Positions 44,120-53,762 of a stretch of 64,000 nt of DNA are shown piece by piece. The notes beneath the pieces were generated by a model, which did no database searches, had not been told where the DNA came from, and saw only the letters and a program-made list of their open reading frames with translations. Every line of letters begins with the position of its first letter. The first letter of the stretch is position 1. Source of the DNA: Chromatiales bacterium (GTDB lineage: Bacteria > Pseudomonadota > Gammaproteobacteria > Steroidobacterales > GCA-2729495); assembly GCA_024234935.1 (NCBI GenBank), contig JACKNI010000004.1, positions 62,001 to 126,000 of the forward strand, given 5' to 3'. The translations under genes and the position numbers were made by a program.

Positions 44120-45972
44120 AACATCGAGTTGTTGCTGGAGGGGTCCAGCTCGGCTGCGACCTTCTTCCGGCTGGGAATGAAATCGCCGGTGATCATCTGG
44201 TCGTAGGACATGCCGGGGCCGACCATCGGGTACACGCCCGCATCCGGATCGATGATGACTTCCAAGAATGCCGGTCCCGGAAAACTGATGAACTCGTGGA
44301 TGACTTTGGGCACATCCGCCTTGCTGTCGAGGCGCACGGCATAGTCGAAACCGTCGGCCTGGGCGGCGCGCACGAAGTCCTTGCGGTGCAAGGACTTGTC
44401 GGTCGCCGACAGGCGGCCCTGGTAGTAGAGCTTCTGCCACTGCTTCACCATGCCGTCGCCGAAGTTGTTGAGCACGACGATCTTGATCGGCAACTTGTAG
44501 GTCGTGACGGTTTCGAGTTCGCCGAGGTTCATGCGAATGCTCGCATCCCCGTCGATGTCGATGACCAGCCGTTCCGGGTGGGCAAACTGCGCGCCGATCG
44601 CCGCCGGCAGACCAAAGCCCATGGTGCCCATGCTGCCGGAGGTGAGCCACAGCCGCGGTTCGCGGAAATCAAAGTACTGCGCGGACCACATCTGGTGCTG
44701 GCCGACGCCGCTGGTGATGATGGCATTGCCGCGCGTGTGCCGGTTGATCTGTTCGATGATGTAGTTGGGCTGGATCAGCGGACTGGCCCGGTCGTAGTCC
44801 ATCGCATAGGTGCGCTTGAGATCGTCAAGTTCCCGGTGCCAGGCGCTGAAGTCGGTGCGCAGCGCATGGCTGTCGGCCCAGGCAATCAGCTGGCGCAGAT
44901 CACGGTCGAGCAGGCCGACGTTGTGCCAGTCCGCCGCCTTGACCTTGCCGATCTCGCAGGGATCGATATCGAAGTGTGCGACCTTGAGGGCCTTCGGCGC
45001 GAACTTGTCCGGCACGGCAGCCACGCGGTCGTCGAAGCGGGCGCCGATCGCGATCAGGAAGTCGCAGTCATCGACCGCATAGTTTGCGGCAGCAGCACCA
45101 TGCATGCCCAGCATGCGCAGCGCCAGCGGGTCGGTCGTGTCGCAGGCGCCTATGCCCATGAGCGTTGTGGTCACCGGTATGCCAAAGCGTGCGGCGAAGG
45201 CGCGCAGGGCTGCAGACGCGTTGGCGCTGACCACGCCGCCACCGGCGTAGATCAGCGGGCGGTGCGAGGCGCGCAGGATGTCGAAGAACGACTTTGCGGC
45301 ACTGGCCGGGATCTCGCTGCCGATCGCCGCATCGATGCGCTTGCGGTAGGCATCGATGGGCAGCCGGCCGGCACCCTGGAACTCGCCGACCCAGTTCTGT
45401 ACGTCTTTGGGCACATCGATGACCACGGGCCCGGGCCGGCCCATCGCCGCAATCTCGAAGGCCGTGCGCACCGTTTCCTCGAGCTGATGCGGATCGGTGA
45501 CCAGGAACACGTGTTTTGCAACCGAGCCCATGATCGCCGAGACCGGTGCCTCCTGAAAGGCATCGGTGCCGATGACATTGGTCGGTACCTGGCCACAGAT
45601 CACGACGATCGGCACCGAGTCGGCCAGCGAGTCGCGGATCGGCGTAACGGTATTGGTGGCCCCCGGGCCGGAGGTGACCATGCAGACGCCGACGCGACCG
45701 CTGGCGCGGGCGTAACCGGCCGCCATGAACCCCGCACCCTGCTCGTTGGCAGGCACGATCAGCGGCAGCGGCGGTACGCCGTTTTCATCGCGGTGTTCAT
45801 CGTTATAGCGGAACACGGCGTCGTAGGTCGGCAGAATGGCACCACCGCTATAGCCGAATACCGTCTGCACGCCCTCATCGACGAGTACCTGGACGATGAT
45901 TTCAGCACCCGTCATGCGCTTGCCGGCAAGCGGGTGGGGTCTGGATTCGGCGGTCTGGGTCCGTGTTGTCAT
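44116..45972 (-). CDS. ilvB: Acetolactate synthase, large (catalytic) subunit
   Basis: 618 aa, ThDP-dependent, first common step of valine, leucine and isoleucine synthesis. Motifs: GKRMTGAEIIVQVLVDEGVQ, the ThDP Glu region, GGAILPTYDA, GRVGVCMVTSGPGATN, a FQEAPVSAIMGSVAKH quinone-site segment and the ThDP/Mg motif DIDGDASIRMN...VVLNN. The small subunit is not downstream but starts divergently 189 bp upstream, an unusual layout. An N-terminal extension of about 19 residues precedes the core. Confidence 0.94.
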   Translation of the reverse strand: MTTRTQTAESRPHPLAGKRMTGAEIIVQVLVDEGVQTVFGYSGGAILPTYDAVFRYNDEHRDENGVPPLPLIVPANEQGAGFMAAGYARASGRVGVCMVTSGPGATNTVTPIRDSLADSVPIVVICGQVPTNVIGTDAFQEAPVSAIMGSVAKHVFLVTDPHQLEETVRTAFEIAAMGRPGPVVIDVPKDVQNWVGEFQGAGRLPIDAYRKRIDAAIGSEIPASAAKSFFDILRASHRPLIYAGGGVVSANASAALRAFAARFGIPVTTTLMGIGACDTTDPLALRMLGMHGAAAANYAVDDCDFLIAIGARFDDRVAAVPDKFAPKALKVAHFDIDPCEIGKVKAADWHNVGLLDRDLRQLIAWADSHALRTDFSAWHRELDDLKRTYAMDYDRASPLIQPNYIIEQINRHTRGNAIITSGVGQHQMWSAQYFDFREPRLWLTSGSMGTMGFGLPAAIGAQFAHPERLVIDIDGDASIRMNLGELETVTTYKLPIKIVVLNNFGDGMVKQWQKLYYQGRLSATDKSLHRKDFVRAAQADGFDYAVRLDSKADVPKVIHEFISFPGPAFLEVIIDPDAGVYPMVGPGMSYDQMITGDFIPSRKKVAAELDPSSNNSMF

Positions 45973-46161
45973 AAAGTTGTGTTCAGGGTGATGATCGCGA
46001 CGCAGCAGGAACGGTCTTCCAGTCTCTCAACAGCTCTCAAACAAGTGGACCGCAAGACTGCTCAGGAGTTTTAACCAACTACTCCCGCATTGCAATAGAA
46101 GTGGATCTGGGCGAGTATTCCCGACCCGTTTTTTTTTCCTCAATTGCCTGCCGGTTGTCCG
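45973..46161. promoter_or_regulatory. Divergent ilvB/ilvH intergenic region
   Basis: 189 bp that must hold both promoters. It includes a run of nine T (about 46129-46137) on the + strand, preceded by a weak GGG/CCC fold. I see no leader peptide rich in Leu, Ile or Val and no strong terminator/antiterminator pair, so classical attenuation is not supported. Confidence 0.4.
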
Positions 46162-46662
46162 ATGCGCCACATTATTTCCATCCTGTTGCGGAACGAGGCC
46201 GGTGCGCTGACCCGGGTTGCCGCGCTGTTTTCGACCCGCGGCTACAACATCGAATCCCTGAACGTCGCGCCGACCGAGGATCCGCTCGTGTCGCGCCTGA
46301 CCCTGGTGACGCTCGGTTCTGATCATGTCGTCCGCCAGATCAACAACCAGCTGCTGAAACTCATCGATGTGGTCAGCATCTTTGACCTCACCGAGGGGGA
46401 TCACATCGAGCGTGAACTGCTGTTGCTCAAGCTCCGGGTAGAGGACAAGGAACTGGAGCGCATGCGGGAGCTGGTGCAGACAGAGGGCGCGCGCATACTC
46501 GATGACCGGCTCGACAGCTATACGCTCGAGCTGACGGGTGCAGCGGCCCGCCTCGACAACTTCATCAACCGCGCGGCCGTGCACGCGGAAATTCGCTCTG
46601 TGGTGCGCAGTGGACCGCTGGCTGTAAGACGCGGGGCACCGGCTCATTCGAGCGCGACGTGA
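46162..46662 (+). CDS. ilvH: Acetolactate synthase, small (regulatory) subunit
   Basis: 166 aa from ATG 46162; TTG 46144 would add six residues. The N-terminal ACT domain is clear: MRHIISILLRNEAGALTRV, FSTRGYNIESLNVAPTED. A second ACT-like domain follows (ELLLLKLRVED...MRELVQTEGARILDDRLDSYTLELTG). It activates the large subunit and gives valine feedback. Length matches IlvH/IlvN of the long type. It opens a rightward operon with proB 19 bp downstream. Confidence 0.94.
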   Translation: MRHIISILLRNEAGALTRVAALFSTRGYNIESLNVAPTEDPLVSRLTLVTLGSDHVVRQINNQLLKLIDVVSIFDLTEGDHIERELLLLKLRVEDKELERMRELVQTEGARILDDRLDSYTLELTGAAARLDNFINRAAVHAEIRSVVRSGPLAVRRGAPAHSSAT

Positions 46663-46681
46663 CGGCCCGGAGTGCCGGCCA

Positions 46682-47833
46682 ATGACGCCAGAGGCACAAC
46701 AGTCACGTAGCCGGAACGCTGCACTGCGCGGCGCAGGCCGGATCGTGCTCAAGATCGGTTCCTCGCTGCTCGTCGATCGCGAATCGGGCCGGCTCAATCG
46801 CGCCTGGCTTGAATCCATCGCCGATGAACTGGCCCGCCTTCAGGCCCGCGACCAGCAGGTGCTGGTGGTGTCTTCCGGGGCGATTGCGCTGGGCCGGCAG
46901 TATCTCGGCATGAAGCGCGATCAGCGGCGTCTGGAAGAAGCACAGGCTGCCGCTGCCGCTGGCCAGGTCCTGCTCGCACACGCCTATCAGGATCTGCTTG
47001 AGCCGCGTGGCATCAAGATTGCCCAGGTGCTGCTCACGCTCGACGATACCGAGAACCGTCGTCGCTATCTCAATGCCCGGAATACGCTGGAGACCCTCTT
47101 GCGGCTGAAGGTGATACCGGTCATCAACGAGAACGACACGGTGGCCACCCAGGAGATCCGCTACGGCGACAATGACCGTCTCGGTGCGCGCGTGGCCGAG
47201 ATGACCAGTGCCGATGTGCTCGTGCTGCTGTCGGATGTCGATGGTCTCTACGACGGTGATCCGACCCTGAAGTCGGGCGCCACGCTGATCCCGGAAGTGC
47301 GCGAACTCACGCCAGCCATCGAGGCGCTGGCCGGTGCTTCGGCCACCGAGTATGGCTCCGGCGGCATGGTGACCAAGCTGGTGGCCGCGCGGATCTGCAT
47401 GAATGCCGGCTGCGCGACGGTGATCGCCAGTGGCCGCCGGCTGTTTCCGCTGCAGGCCATCGAGGACGGTGCCGCCTGTACCTGGTTTCTGCCGGCGCGC
47501 ACGCCGCGGCAGGCGCGCAAGCAGTGGATCGCCGGTACGCTCGTGCCGCGCGGCAGCCTGACCATCGATGCGGGTGCCGAGCGCGCACTGCGCGGAGGCA
47601 GCAGCCTGCTGCCGGTCGGCGTGGTTGAAGTCAGTGGCGATTTTCAGCCCGGTGATGCGGTGCTGGTGCGCAATGGTGAGGGCCGCGATCTGGCGCGCGG
47701 GCTGGTGACCTGCTCCAGCGAGGAGGCACGGCGCATCCGTGGGCGGCGCAGTGAGGAACTCGCCGCGCTGCTGGGCTACAGTGGCCGCGAAGAACTGATC
47801 CACCGCGACAACCTCGCCCTGCTGGACAACTGA
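46682..47833 (+). CDS. proB: Glutamate 5-kinase
   Basis: 383 aa. ATP-dependent phosphorylation of glutamate, first step of proline synthesis. Amino-acid-kinase domain: IVLKIGSSLLVDRESGRLN, VVSSGAIALGR, INENDTVATQEIRYGDNDRLGA and LLSDVDGLYDGDP. A C-terminal PUA domain (about 290-380, GSLTIDAGAERALRGGSSLL, GDAVLVRN) is present as in the long ProB type. It precedes proA by 11 bp, the normal pathway pairing. Confidence 0.96.
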   Translation: MTPEAQQSRSRNAALRGAGRIVLKIGSSLLVDRESGRLNRAWLESIADELARLQARDQQVLVVSSGAIALGRQYLGMKRDQRRLEEAQAAAAAGQVLLAHAYQDLLEPRGIKIAQVLLTLDDTENRRRYLNARNTLETLLRLKVIPVINENDTVATQEIRYGDNDRLGARVAEMTSADVLVLLSDVDGLYDGDPTLKSGATLIPEVRELTPAIEALAGASATEYGSGGMVTKLVAARICMNAGCATVIASGRRLFPLQAIEDGAACTWFLPARTPRQARKQWIAGTLVPRGSLTIDAGAERALRGGSSLLPVGVVEVSGDFQPGDAVLVRNGEGRDLARGLVTCSSEEARRIRGRRSEELAALLGYSGREELIHRDNLALLDN

Positions 47834-47844
47834 GCCACACAATC

Positions 47845-49149
47845 ATGAGTACAACACCGAAAGCGTTGCCGGATACCAATACCGCCGGGGATCTCGCCGC
47901 GGCGATGCGCGCGCTCGGGCGGCAGGCCCGCGAGGCGGCACGCGAGCTGGCGCGGACCAGCACTGCACAGAAGACGCAGGCGCTGCTGGCAGCCGCCGCG
48001 GCGATCCGCGTGCAGCGTGAGCAGATTCTCGCCGCCAATGCCCGCGACATGGCGGCCGCACAGAAACGGAATCTCTCGGCGGCGCTGCTCGACCGCCTCG
48101 CGCTTGACGCGAAGCGTGTCGAGGCGATGGCTGCGGGCATCGAAGCGGTTGCGGCATTGCCGGACCCGGTCGGTACCGTCATTGCGGAATGGACGCGTCC
48201 GAACGGGCTGCGCATCCAGCGGGTCCGCGTACCGCTGGGCGTGATCGGCATCATCTATGAAAGCCGGCCGAACGTCACGGCCGATGCCGGAGCCCTGTGC
48301 CTGAAGTCCGGCAATGCCGTGATCCTGCGTGGTGGTTCGGAAAGTTTTCACTCGAGCCATGCAATCCACGCGGCGCTTGTGGCTGGTCTGCGTGCCGGCG
48401 GCTTGCCGGAGACCGCCATCCAGATGGTGCCGACAGCGAGTCGGGATGCGGTCGGTTATCTGCTGGCAAACATGCAGGAATTCATCGATGTCATCGTGCC
48501 CCGTGGCGGCAAGAGCCTGATCGCGCGCGTCCAAGCCGATGCGCGTGTGCCGGTGATGGGCCATCTCGAGGGCCTGTGTCACGTCTATGTGCACCGTTCC
48601 GCAGATCTGGCGATGGCGAGGGACGTGGTGCTGAACGCCAAGATGCGGCGCACCGGCATCTGCGGTGCCGCTGAAACCCTGCTGATCGACCGCGACTGTC
48701 TGGCGACGCACTGGAAGCAGATTGCCGATGCACTTGTGACTGCCGGTTGTGAACTGCGCGGCGATGCCGAGCTGTGTGCGCTCGATGCCCGCGTCAGGCC
48801 GGCGACCGAGGCCGACTGGAGTACCGAATATCTGGACGCGATCCTGGCCTGTCGCGTGGTCAGCGATATCGATGCGGCCATTGCGCACATCACGCGCTAC
48901 GGTTCGGGTCATACCGAGTCGATCATTGCCAGTGATGCCAGGGCCGCGGAACAGTTCCTGCATGATCTGGACAGCGCGATCCTGCTGCACAACGCCTCGA
49001 CGCAGTTTGCCGACGGCGGCGAGTTCGGCATGGGCGCGGAAATCGGTATCGCGACGGGCCGGATCCACGCCCGCGGTCCGGTCGGCGCCGAGCAGCTCAC
49101 CAGCTACAAGTATCTGGTCCATGGTACCGGCCAGACCCGGCCCAAATAG
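47845..49149 (+). CDS. proA: Gamma-glutamyl phosphate reductase
   Basis: 434 aa. NADPH-dependent reduction of glutamyl-5-phosphate to the semialdehyde. Motifs: RVPLGVIGIIYESRPNVT, CLKSGNAVILRGGSE, IVPRGGKSLI, and KMRRTGICGAAETLLID with the catalytic Cys. The HTESIIA and NASTQFADGGEFGMGAEIGI segments are also typical. It follows proB immediately and glpD starts about 20 bp later. Confidence 0.97.
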   Translation: MSTTPKALPDTNTAGDLAAAMRALGRQAREAARELARTSTAQKTQALLAAAAAIRVQREQILAANARDMAAAQKRNLSAALLDRLALDAKRVEAMAAGIEAVAALPDPVGTVIAEWTRPNGLRIQRVRVPLGVIGIIYESRPNVTADAGALCLKSGNAVILRGGSESFHSSHAIHAALVAGLRAGGLPETAIQMVPTASRDAVGYLLANMQEFIDVIVPRGGKSLIARVQADARVPVMGHLEGLCHVYVHRSADLAMARDVVLNAKMRRTGICGAAETLLIDRDCLATHWKQIADALVTAGCELRGDAELCALDARVRPATEADWSTEYLDAILACRVVSDIDAAIAHITRYGSGHTESIIASDARAAEQFLHDLDSAILLHNASTQFADGGEFGMGAEIGIATGRIHARGPVGAEQLTSYKYLVHGTGQTRPK

Positions 49150-49169
49150 GCGTGCCGGCGACGGCGCGC

Positions 49170-50777
49170 ATGCAATTTGACCTGATCGTCATCGGCGGCG
49201 GCATCAACGGGGCGGGGATTGCCCGTGATGCCGCGCTGCGCGGCCTGCGTACCTGTCTGGTCGAGAGGGCCGATCTCTGCAGCAGCACCACGCGCTGGTC
49301 GAGCCGGTTGATCCACGGCGGGCTGCGCTATCTCGAGTTCGGCGAGCTCGGGCTGGTACACGAGTCGCTGCAGGAGCGCGCCAACCTCTTGCGTAACGCC
49401 GGCCATCTGGTCCGGCCGCTGCCACTGCTCATTCCCGTTTTCGCGCACAGCCGGCGCGGCATGAACACCATCGATTTTGGCCTCTGGGTCTACGACCTGC
49501 TGTCGATTGGCGGTGTGCTGCCTGGCCATCGACGCCTGTCGCGTGACGCGGCTCTGGCGGAGGTGCCGGCGCTGAATCCGCAGGGACTCGATGGCGGCAT
49601 CCTGTATCACGATGCACAGGTCACTTTCGTCGAGCGGCTGGTGGTGGAGAATGCGCTGGCCGCGCGGGCGGCGGGGGCAACGATCCGCACCTACACGACG
49701 GTCGAGCGCATCGTGCTGGAGGGCAACCAGGTGCAGGGAGTGATGGTGCGCGACAGCCGCAGCGGCCGACAGGAAAGCATTACTGCGCCCGCCATCGTCA
49801 ACGCCGCCGGTCCCTGGGTAGATCGCGTTCTGGCCGGTGCCGACTGTCCCATGCCGCGATTCATGGGCCCGACCAAGGGCACGCACATCGTGCTGCGCCG
49901 CTTTGCCGGCATGTCTGATGTGGCCTGTTATGCCGAAGCGCGCAGCGATGGCCGGCCGTTTTTCATCCTGCCGTGGAACGGCCTGGTGCTGATCGGTACC
50001 ACGGATACGCGGTGCGATGCTGATCCGGCAAGTGTGCATGCCGAGGAGGGCGAGATCGCCTATCTGCTTGCCGAGACCAGCCATGTTTTTCCGGGGGCCG
50101 GACTCGGGCGCGACGATGTGCTGTATGCCTACAGCGGTCTGCGCCCGCTCCCCCGTCAGGGACTGCGCGAGACCGCATCGATCACGCGTCGTCACCAGAT
50201 CCGTCATCACGGGCGGACGGCGCGCGGTCTGTATTCGGTCATCGGCGGCAAGATCACGACCTACCGGCACCTGGCCGAGGAAGCGGTCGATCAGGTCGTG
50301 CACCGTCTGGGTATGCGAGCGCCGCCATGTACGACCGCTGAGCTGGCATTGCCGGGCGGCGGTGGCAGCCGCGAAGATCTTCTGGCTGAACTTGCCCGGG
50401 TACCGGGACTCACTGCCGCCAGTCAGGCGCATCTGGTCGATGTCTATGGTGTGCGTGCGCCAGCGGTCGCCGCCTTGACGATCGGTCACCCGGATCTGGC
50501 CGAGCCCATCTGCAGCTGGAGTGCCGCCATTGCGGCCGAAGTCGTGTTTGCCGTGCGGCAGGAATTTGCGCTTGGAATGGCCGACATCCTGTTGCGTCGC
50601 TGTATGGCCGGCTTGGGCCCCGACCTCGGCCGCGCGGCCCTGGAACTCGCGCTGCCGGTGGCGACGAAATATCTGGGCTGGGATGCCGCGCGCCTGACTG
50701 AAGAGCGGGAGGCCTTTGAAGCTGAGATCCGCGTACTGGAATCCGGCCCGCCCGCGGATCCAGTATCTGCCCCATAA
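49170..50777 (+). CDS. glpD: Aerobic glycerol-3-phosphate dehydrogenase
   Basis: 535 aa from ATG 49170; GTG 49152 would add six residues. FAD-dependent oxidation of glycerol-3-phosphate to DHAP, delivering electrons to quinone at the inner membrane. FAD motif DLIVIGGGINGAGIARDAALRG, STRWSSRLIHGGLRYLE-type segment, NAAGPWVD, GPTKGTHIVL and YSVIGGKITTYR are present, with a C-terminal DAO-associated domain. No glpF/K/R gene is nearby; it rides in the ilvH-proBA operon, which is unusual. Confidence 0.92.
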   Translation: MQFDLIVIGGGINGAGIARDAALRGLRTCLVERADLCSSTTRWSSRLIHGGLRYLEFGELGLVHESLQERANLLRNAGHLVRPLPLLIPVFAHSRRGMNTIDFGLWVYDLLSIGGVLPGHRRLSRDAALAEVPALNPQGLDGGILYHDAQVTFVERLVVENALAARAAGATIRTYTTVERIVLEGNQVQGVMVRDSRSGRQESITAPAIVNAAGPWVDRVLAGADCPMPRFMGPTKGTHIVLRRFAGMSDVACYAEARSDGRPFFILPWNGLVLIGTTDTRCDADPASVHAEEGEIAYLLAETSHVFPGAGLGRDDVLYAYSGLRPLPRQGLRETASITRRHQIRHHGRTARGLYSVIGGKITTYRHLAEEAVDQVVHRLGMRAPPCTTAELALPGGGGSREDLLAELARVPGLTAASQAHLVDVYGVRAPAVAALTIGHPDLAEPICSWSAAIAAEVVFAVRQEFALGMADILLRRCMAGLGPDLGRAALELALPVATKYLGWDAARLTEEREAFEAEIRVLESGPPADPVSAP

Positions 50778-50832
50778 GGCGAATGCGTGCCGATGCCCAG
50801 CTTTTTGCGGCCAGATCAGGCAGAGTTATGTC

Positions 50833-51885
50833 ATGTACATGCCACTGACACGCAGCATCCGGGTGCTCGGGCTGTCCTTGCTGATGGTCCAGCCGGGCCT
50901 GGCTGCGGAAGACGATGCCGGTGCCGGGCCGCCGACGCCGCCTGCCGAAGTGCCGGCCACTCAGTGCACCAAGTCGGGTGCCGACGCGGACCGGTGGATC
51001 GACGAGGTTCAGCGTGGCGTCTATTCAGGCGTGTGCGGTGCGGCCGCCTGGTTTGACGGACTTTTCGGCAATCCGCGCTACGACCAGGACTCGAACGAGA
51101 CTTACGGCCGGCTCGGCCTCTACGAGACGCTGGACCGGCGCGACAATCTCGATACACGACTCAAGCTCAGGGCGCGCCTGGCGCTTCCGGCCCTGCAGAA
51201 CCGGGCACGGCTCACCCTGGGCCGCGGTGATGAGCAGGAACTGGTCGAGGAGCGGCCTGGCAATACCGAGAATCCCCAGCCCGCCGCGTTGCAGACGGGT
51301 ACCGATGATGCCTGGCTGCTTGGTCTGGGTTACTCGAAGCAGGACGACCTGGAAAACGGCTTCGACTTCGGTGTCGGGGTGCGACTGCGTTTTCCGGTCG
51401 ATCCCTACGTCAAGGCCACTTACAGGCACAACTTCATCTTTGACCCCAGGAACATGGTGCGCTTCCGCGAGACGCCCTTCTGGCGCGACAGCCGCGGCTT
51501 CGGTGCAACGACCCAGCTCGCATTTGATCACCTCGTGAGTTCCACCCTGCTGCTGCGCTGGAACAACAGCGGCACCATTGCCGAGGACACCACCGGCGTG
51601 GACTGGGGAACCAGCGCTGCGGTCTACCAGAGTTTTGGCGGACGCCGGGCCATCAGCTATACGGCCCTGCTGCGCGGTGAAACAGGTGCAGACGTGCCCA
51701 TACAGAATTATGGTGTCGAGGTTCGTTATCGCCAGCAGGTCTTCCGGCGCTGGCTGTTCATCGATCTGCTGTCTTCGCTGACCTGGCCACGCGAGACGCT
51801 GGACGAGAAGCGGGAAATCAACCCCGGCATCGGCGTGGGTTTCGAGATGTTCTTCGGACCGACGCCGGACAACCAGTTGCGCTGA
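50833..51885 (+). CDS. Predicted outer-membrane beta-barrel protein
   Basis: 350 aa from ATG 50833 (ATG 50839 is also possible). Signal peptide to about residue 26 (SIRVLGLSLLMVQPGLAAE). After a Pro-rich stretch and a Cys pair (CTKSGADADRW...GVCGAAAWFDG) it becomes a series of amphipathic strands: LKLRARLALPA, AWLLGLGYSKQD, FGVGVRLRFPVDPYVKATYRHNF, TLLLRWNNSG, GVEVRYRQQVF, GIGVGFEMFFG. No named family recognised. Its stop overlaps the recQ start (TGATG), so it is coupled to recQ. Confidence 0.75.
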   Translation: MYMPLTRSIRVLGLSLLMVQPGLAAEDDAGAGPPTPPAEVPATQCTKSGADADRWIDEVQRGVYSGVCGAAAWFDGLFGNPRYDQDSNETYGRLGLYETLDRRDNLDTRLKLRARLALPALQNRARLTLGRGDEQELVEERPGNTENPQPAALQTGTDDAWLLGLGYSKQDDLENGFDFGVGVRLRFPVDPYVKATYRHNFIFDPRNMVRFRETPFWRDSRGFGATTQLAFDHLVSSTLLLRWNNSGTIAEDTTGVDWGTSAAVYQSFGGRRAISYTALLRGETGADVPIQNYGVEVRYRQQVFRRWLFIDLLSSLTWPRETLDEKREINPGIGVGFEMFFGPTPDNQLR

Positions 51886-53723
51886 TGCCGGACCAGGCCG
51901 CGCATATCCTGCGTAGCGTGTTCGGCTACGACGGTTTCCGTCCGCCCCAGGATGAGGTGGTTGCCAGCCTGATCGCTGGTGAGGACGCCCTCGTGCTGAT
52001 GCCGACCGGCGGCGGAAAGTCCCTGTGCTACCAGATTCCGGCGCTGGTCCGTTACGGCACCGGCGTCGTGATCTCGCCGCTGATCTCCCTGATGCAGGAC
52101 CAGGTGGCAGCGCTTTGCCAGCAAGGCGTGCGCGCTGCCTTCCTGAACTCGACACTGCGCCCCGACGAGGTTCGCCGGGTAGAGCGCGAGTTGCGCGCCG
52201 GCGAGCTCGATCTGCTCTATGTCGCGCCCGAACGGCTGATGATGGAGCGCATGCTCGAGCTGCTCGACGCGGTTCCGATCGCCCTGTTTGCCATCGACGA
52301 GGCGCATTGCGTGTCGCAGTGGGGTCATGACTTCCGGCCCGAGTACCTGCAGCTCTCGGTACTGCACGAGCGTTATCCGGAGGTGCCGCGCATCGCACTG
52401 ACGGCCACCGCAGACGAACGTACGCGGCAGGAAATCATCAGCCGGCTCGGGCTCGACGAAGCGCAGCTGTTCGTCAGCAGCTTCGACCGGCCGAACATCC
52501 GCTACCGCCTGCACGAGGGCCAGGCCAACGCTCGTGAGCAGCTGCTGCGTTTCATCCGTGATGAACACCCGGGCGAGGCCGGCATCGTCTACTGCCTGTC
52601 CCGGCAAAAAGTGGATGACCTGGCCGCCTGGCTCGGCAGCAAGGGCGTGCCGGCGCTGCCCTACCATGCGGGCCTCAGTGCCGACGTGCGCAGCGCCAAC
52701 CAGTCGCGATTCATCAGCGAAGAAGGCCTGGTCATGGCGGCGACCATCGCCTTCGGCATGGGCATCGACAAATCCAATGTGCGCTTTGTTGCCCACCTGA
52801 GCCTGCCGAAGAGCGTGGAGGCCTACTACCAGGAAACGGGTCGTGCCGGGCGCGATGGCCTGCCGGCCGACGCCTGGATGAGCTACGGCCTGCAGGACGT
52901 GATCATGCTGCGGCAGATGATGGCCGAATCGACCGCGGACGATGCGCACAAGCGCGTCGAGCGCCACAAGCTTGATGCGATGCTCGGCCTCTGCGAGCTG
53001 ACCGGCTGTCGCCGCCAGGCGCTGCTGGCCTACCTCGGCGAGACGCTGCCCGCACCCTGTGGCAACTGCGACAACTGCCTCACGCCGCCCGAGACCTGGG
53101 ATGCGACGCTGGCGGCGCAGAAGGCGCTGTCCTGCGTGCACCGCACCGGTCAGCGCTTTGGCGTGATGTATCTGATCGATGTGCTGCTGGGCAAGGATGA
53201 CGAGCGGATCCGCCGCTTTGGCCATGACCGGATCTCGACCTTCGGCATCGGTACGGAAATCGGTGCGACGGCCTGGCGCGGAATCTTTCGCCAGCTCATT
53301 GCGCGCGGTCTGCTCAGCGTCGATGTGGACGGGCACGGCGGCCTGCACCTGACGGACGCCTGCCGTGCCGTGCTGCGCGGTGAGGAGCAGCTGTGGCTGC
53401 GGCGCGAAGCGCCGGCGGCCAGAAGCCGGGCGAAGCGCGGTGCCGCAAGGTCCGGCAGCAGTGTGGCGGGCAGTTTCTCCACGGCCGCGGACCGTGAGCT
53501 CTGGGAAGCGCTGCGCGAGTTGCGCATGAGGCTGGCCAAAGCCCAGAACGTGCCGCCCTATGTGGTATTCCACGACGCGACGCTGGCGGAAATGGTGCGT
53601 CAGCGGCCGACAGATCGTGAGGCGCTCGCCACGCTCTCGGGGATCGGCGAGCGCAAGCTGGCGGCCTACGGCGAAGATTTCCTGCAGCTGATCAGGGCAA
53701 CCGGCAGTCCGGAGCCGGGTTGA
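51885..53723 (+). CDS. recQ: ATP-dependent DNA helicase RecQ
   Basis: 612 aa, normal RecQ length. 3'-5' helicase in recombination and repair. Motifs: FRPPQDEVVASLIAGEDALVLMPTGGGKSLCYQIPAL (0 and I, about residues 14-50), DEAHCVSQWGHDFRP (II), ALTATADE (III), QETGRAGRDGLPA (VI). A zinc-binding segment CGNCDNC and an RQC winged helix (GLLSVDVDGHGGLHLT) follow, and a C-terminal HRDC domain (LRMRLAKAQNVPPYVVFHDATLAEM). Confidence 0.96.
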   Translation: MPDQAAHILRSVFGYDGFRPPQDEVVASLIAGEDALVLMPTGGGKSLCYQIPALVRYGTGVVISPLISLMQDQVAALCQQGVRAAFLNSTLRPDEVRRVERELRAGELDLLYVAPERLMMERMLELLDAVPIALFAIDEAHCVSQWGHDFRPEYLQLSVLHERYPEVPRIALTATADERTRQEIISRLGLDEAQLFVSSFDRPNIRYRLHEGQANAREQLLRFIRDEHPGEAGIVYCLSRQKVDDLAAWLGSKGVPALPYHAGLSADVRSANQSRFISEEGLVMAATIAFGMGIDKSNVRFVAHLSLPKSVEAYYQETGRAGRDGLPADAWMSYGLQDVIMLRQMMAESTADDAHKRVERHKLDAMLGLCELTGCRRQALLAYLGETLPAPCGNCDNCLTPPETWDATLAAQKALSCVHRTGQRFGVMYLIDVLLGKDDERIRRFGHDRISTFGIGTEIGATAWRGIFRQLIARGLLSVDVDGHGGLHLTDACRAVLRGEEQLWLRREAPAARSRAKRGAARSGSSVAGSFSTAADRELWEALRELRMRLAKAQNVPPYVVFHDATLAEMVRQRPTDREALATLSGIGERKLAAYGEDFLQLIRATGSPEPG

Positions 53724-53762
53724 TCGCATCCGGGCTGAGCGGGGTTGGTCTGTGCGCCGCGC

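Noticed and set aside
46100..46140. Terminator/attenuator at the T9 run before ilvH
   Set aside because: The preceding sequence forms only a weak three-base-pair stem, and no leader peptide with Leu, Ile or Val codons is seen.
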